DNA from: Christensenella sp. UBA1260
GTDB lineage: Bacteria > Bacillota > Clostridia > Christensenellales > CAG-917
Assembly (NCBI GenBank): GCA_002308155.1
Contig: DBVQ01000022.1
Coordinates: forward strand, 6,132-14,677
Reading direction: 5' to 3'
DNA: 8,546 nucleotides
Below the pieces are notes generated by a model. That model was given only the letters and a program-made list of their open reading frames with translations, made no database searches and was not told the origin of the DNA. Positions 6,985-8,546 of the stretch are shown piece after piece (position 1 is the first letter of the stretch; each line of letters starts with the position of its first letter). A program made the translations under genes and the position numbers.

Positions 6985-7923
6985 ATGCAAATAAATAGTC
7001 TTCAACCAGTTTATATCGTCGGCCCGACCGCAAGCGGAAAATCTGCACTCGCACTCAAACTTGCAAAAGAGTTTGACAGCGTGATTATTTCAGCTGACAG
7101 TATGCAAATATATCGCGGGCTGGACATCGGCACGGCAAAGGAATCAAAAGAGATTTTGGCTTTGGTCCCACACAAAATGATTGATATCGTTGACAAAGAT
7201 CAAGAGTTTTCAGTTGCAGAATATGCAGAAATGGCAAAAGTTGAGATTGCAAAAGCACTTGAAAGCGGCAAATTGCCAATCGTCGTTGGCGGAACAGGGC
7301 TATATTTTGAAGCACTGCTTTATCCAATGAGTTTTGCAAATACTGTCAAAAATCCTGAACTTCGTGACGAACTGGCACGCGAACTTGAAGAACACGGCGC
7401 AAAATATCTTCATGACAAACTTGCATCACTTGACCCAAAAACCGCAGAAAGGTTGCATGAAAACGATACAAAGCGAGTCATACGCGCGCTTGAAATAATT
7501 CTGACAACGGGCAAAACTCTTGAAGAAAACAAGGATTTGCAAGAAAAACCCAATGAAAATGTCCTAATGATAGGTTTGACGACGGACAGGCAAAAACTTT
7601 ATGAGCGTATAAACGGACGCGTTGACAAAATGTTTGACGAAGGTCTTGTTGATGAGGTTTTTGCTGTCGGCAGTTTTGATTATCAATCAATGCAAGCGAT
7701 AGGTTATAAAGAGTTTTCGGGCGCAAAAGTCAAAAAATCCGGCGAGCATTATGTTTTTGAGGACGCTGAACAGCTTGAAATAATCAAGGACAAAATCAAA
7801 CAACACACCAGAAACTATGCAAAACGTCAACTCACTTGGTTTAGAAAATACGATTTTGTCAAGTGGTTTGACCTAAACGATATTGACAACGCAATAAACA
7901 ATATTAAATCAAAACTAGCATAA
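6985..7923 (+). CDS. miaA: tRNA dimethylallyltransferase MiaA
   Basis: MiaA transfers the dimethylallyl group from DMAPP to N6 of A37 in tRNAs reading UNN codons, the first step before MiaB. The 312-residue length is normal. Visible motifs are the P-loop GPTASGKS (13-20), DSMQIYRGLDIGTAK with the conserved Asp38, PHKMIDIVD, VGGTGLYFEAL, TKRVIRALE, the ERINGRVDKM-GLVDEV segment, AIGYKEF, and the C-terminal KQHTRNYAKRQLTWFRK signature. PHKMIDIVDK differs from the more usual PHHLID..DP form, but this looks like ordinary variation. The ATG at 6985 is the only sensible start. No good ribosome-binding site lies directly before it, only A-rich sequence (AGAAAAG); the better AAGGA match is 34 bases away across an 11-bp tandem repeat. 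The gene probably depends on the upstream promoter, although TATAAA-like boxes within the repeat could give weak local initiation. Confidence 0.97.
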   Translation: MQINSLQPVYIVGPTASGKSALALKLAKEFDSVIISADSMQIYRGLDIGTAKESKEILALVPHKMIDIVDKDQEFSVAEYAEMAKVEIAKALESGKLPIVVGGTGLYFEALLYPMSFANTVKNPELRDELARELEEHGAKYLHDKLASLDPKTAERLHENDTKRVIRALEIILTTGKTLEENKDLQEKPNENVLMIGLTTDRQKLYERINGRVDKMFDEGLVDEVFAVGSFDYQSMQAIGYKEFSGAKVKKSGEHYVFEDAEQLEIIKDKIKQHTRNYAKRQLTWFRKYDFVKWFDLNDIDNAINNIKSKLA

Positions 7924-7948
7924 ATAAATATCAAAGTATTATAAAAAT

Positions 7949-7975
7949 CGACAAAAATTAAAACACTTTTTGTCG
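7949..7975. repeat. Inverted repeat (9-bp stem) between miaA and the ynbB-like gene
   Basis: CGACAAAAA at 7949-7957 pairs perfectly with TTTTTGTCG at 7967-7975 around a nine-base loop. On the plus strand it is followed by CAAAAGG, not by a T-run, so it is not a standard rightward terminator. It ends one base before the AAAAGG ribosome-binding site of the next gene and could act in its leader. On the minus strand a T-rich tail follows, but there is no minus-strand gene here for it to terminate. Confidence 0.45.
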
Positions 7976-7976
7976 C

Positions 7977-7982
7977 AAAAGG
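7977..7982 (+). promoter_or_regulatory. Ribosome-binding site of the ynbB-like gene
   Basis: AAAAGG lies seven bases before the ATG at 7990, a normal spacing, and supports that start. Confidence 0.55.
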
Positions 7983-7989
7983 CAAAAAT

Positions 7990-8546
7990 ATGAACGTAAA
8001 ATCTGCAAAATTGCATGTTGAACAATGCGAAAAAGAACTTCAAGGACAATTTGAACGCCTTGATGATATTGCTCTTTTCAATCAAAAAAAGGTGCTTGAT
8101 GCGTTCAAGAACAACGCGGTTCAGGCGCGCCATATGTTTGGAACAACCGGATATGGCTATGATGATGCAGGCAGAGACACGCTTTGTAGGCTTTATGCTG
8201 ACATTTTCCATGCGGAAAGTGCCATTGTGTCGCCAAATATTGTGTCAGGAACGCACGCTTTGACACTTATGCTGTTTGGAGTTTTGCGTCCAAATGACAA
8301 GCTTTTGGCTGTCTCCGGAATGCCTTATGATACGCTTACAGATGTGATTCTCGCCGACAACAAGGGCTCTTTGAAGGATTTTGGCATTGGTTTTGACCAT
8401 ATTGACCTCATAACACAGGCGGATTTGACACCTGCTTTTGACTTTGAAACCATTGAAAAACAGCTTATATCTCAAAAAATTAAGGCGGTTTTTGCTGCTC
8501 GCAGCCGTGGATATAGCTTGAGACAAGCAATTTCAGTCGAACAAAT
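7990..8546 (+). CDS. ynbB: YnbB-type PLP-dependent enzyme ('aluminum resistance protein', methionine gamma-lyase-like), N-terminal part
   Basis: The first 185 codons are visible; the gene is cut by the right edge, and family members are roughly 400-430 residues. The family is a fold-type I PLP enzyme group related to cystathionine and methionine lyases, often annotated as aluminum resistance protein; its true substrate is not established. Characteristic segments are GTTGYGYDDAGRDTL (51-65), ESAIVSPNIVSGTHAL (76-91), LFGVLRPNDKLLAVSG-MPYDTL (95-116), GSLKDFGIGF, and RSRGYS (171-176). The PLP-binding lysine is expected beyond the window, so catalytic competence cannot be judged. It follows miaA by 66 bp on the same strand and is probably cotranscribed. 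In B. subtilis the related gene lies downstream of miaA, hfq and hflX (ynbA); here it directly follows miaA. The name is by family resemblance, and the metal-resistance role is an inherited annotation, not something shown here. Confidence 0.88.
   Translation, partial: MNVKSAKLHVEQCEKELQGQFERLDDIALFNQKKVLDAFKNNAVQARHMFGTTGYGYDDAGRDTLCRLYADIFHAESAIVSPNIVSGTHALTLMLFGVLRPNDKLLAVSGMPYDTLTDVILADNKGSLKDFGIGFDHIDLITQADLTPAFDFETIEKQLISQKIKAVFAARSRGYSLRQAISVEQ

Noticed and set aside
7883..7911. Perfect TTGACA near the end of miaA as a -35 for the next gene
   Set aside because: The only nearby -10 candidate (TTAAAT) is weak and at 15-bp spacing. TTGACA arises often in this window from Ile/Val/Leu-Asp-Asn/Lys codons.
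8085..8091. In-frame A AAA AAG heptamer in the ynbB-like gene, like the dnaX frameshift site
   Set aside because: No properly spaced internal Shine-Dalgarno or strong downstream stem is evident, and the shifted frame ends at 8263 within a well-conserved domain. An A7 run is expected in AT-rich DNA.

Overview
The window looks like a chromosomal housekeeping segment from a moderately AT-rich bacterium, probably a Bacillota (Firmicutes) lineage of the Clostridia type. This is inferred from three things: the gene order miaB-mutS-mutL-miaA followed by a YnbB-type 'aluminum resistance' PLP enzyme, a MutL that carries the nicking-endonuclease motifs of organisms without MutH, and purine-rich Shine-Dalgarno sites in front of several genes. 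I cannot place it at genus level from sequence alone. No mobile element, CRISPR array, tRNA or rRNA was seen, and nothing suggests recent transfer.

Layout: positions 1-932 (minus strand) hold the N-terminal 310 residues of a membrane-anchored class A penicillin-binding protein (GT51 glycosyltransferase), cut by the left edge. A short divergent intergenic region (933-1031) contains what looks like two overlapping promoters sharing one -10 region, plus a 12-bp perfect TGCGCA palindrome with a third copy one helical turn away. Rightward there follow miaB (1032-2390), mutS (2392-5016), mutL (5062-6939), miaA (6985-7923) and the first 185 codons of a ynbB-like gene (7990 to the right edge). Gaps between the rightward genes are 1, 45, 45 and 66 bp, consistent with one transcription unit. 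All four complete genes end in TAA. No stretch over 300 bases lacks a gene.

Function: the two tRNA-modification genes flank the two mismatch-repair genes. MiaA prenylates A37 of tRNAs reading UNN codons, and MiaB then methylthiolates that base. MutS recognises mismatches and MutL licenses and nicks the daughter strand. Both repair proteins carry recognisable beta-clamp-binding motifs (QVSLF in MutS, QSLLIP in MutL), suggesting clamp-directed, methylation-independent repair. In several Firmicutes hfq and hflX lie between miaA and ynbB; here neither is present.

I found no clearly new biological system. The observations most worth checking are small: the divergent promoter with its operator-like palindrome, a perfect 10-bp tandem repeat inside mutS that would frameshift the gene if it slipped, a perfect 11-bp tandem repeat just upstream of miaA that separates a possible ribosome-binding site from the start, and a Glu-to-Asp change at the last position of the MutL endonuclease motif.
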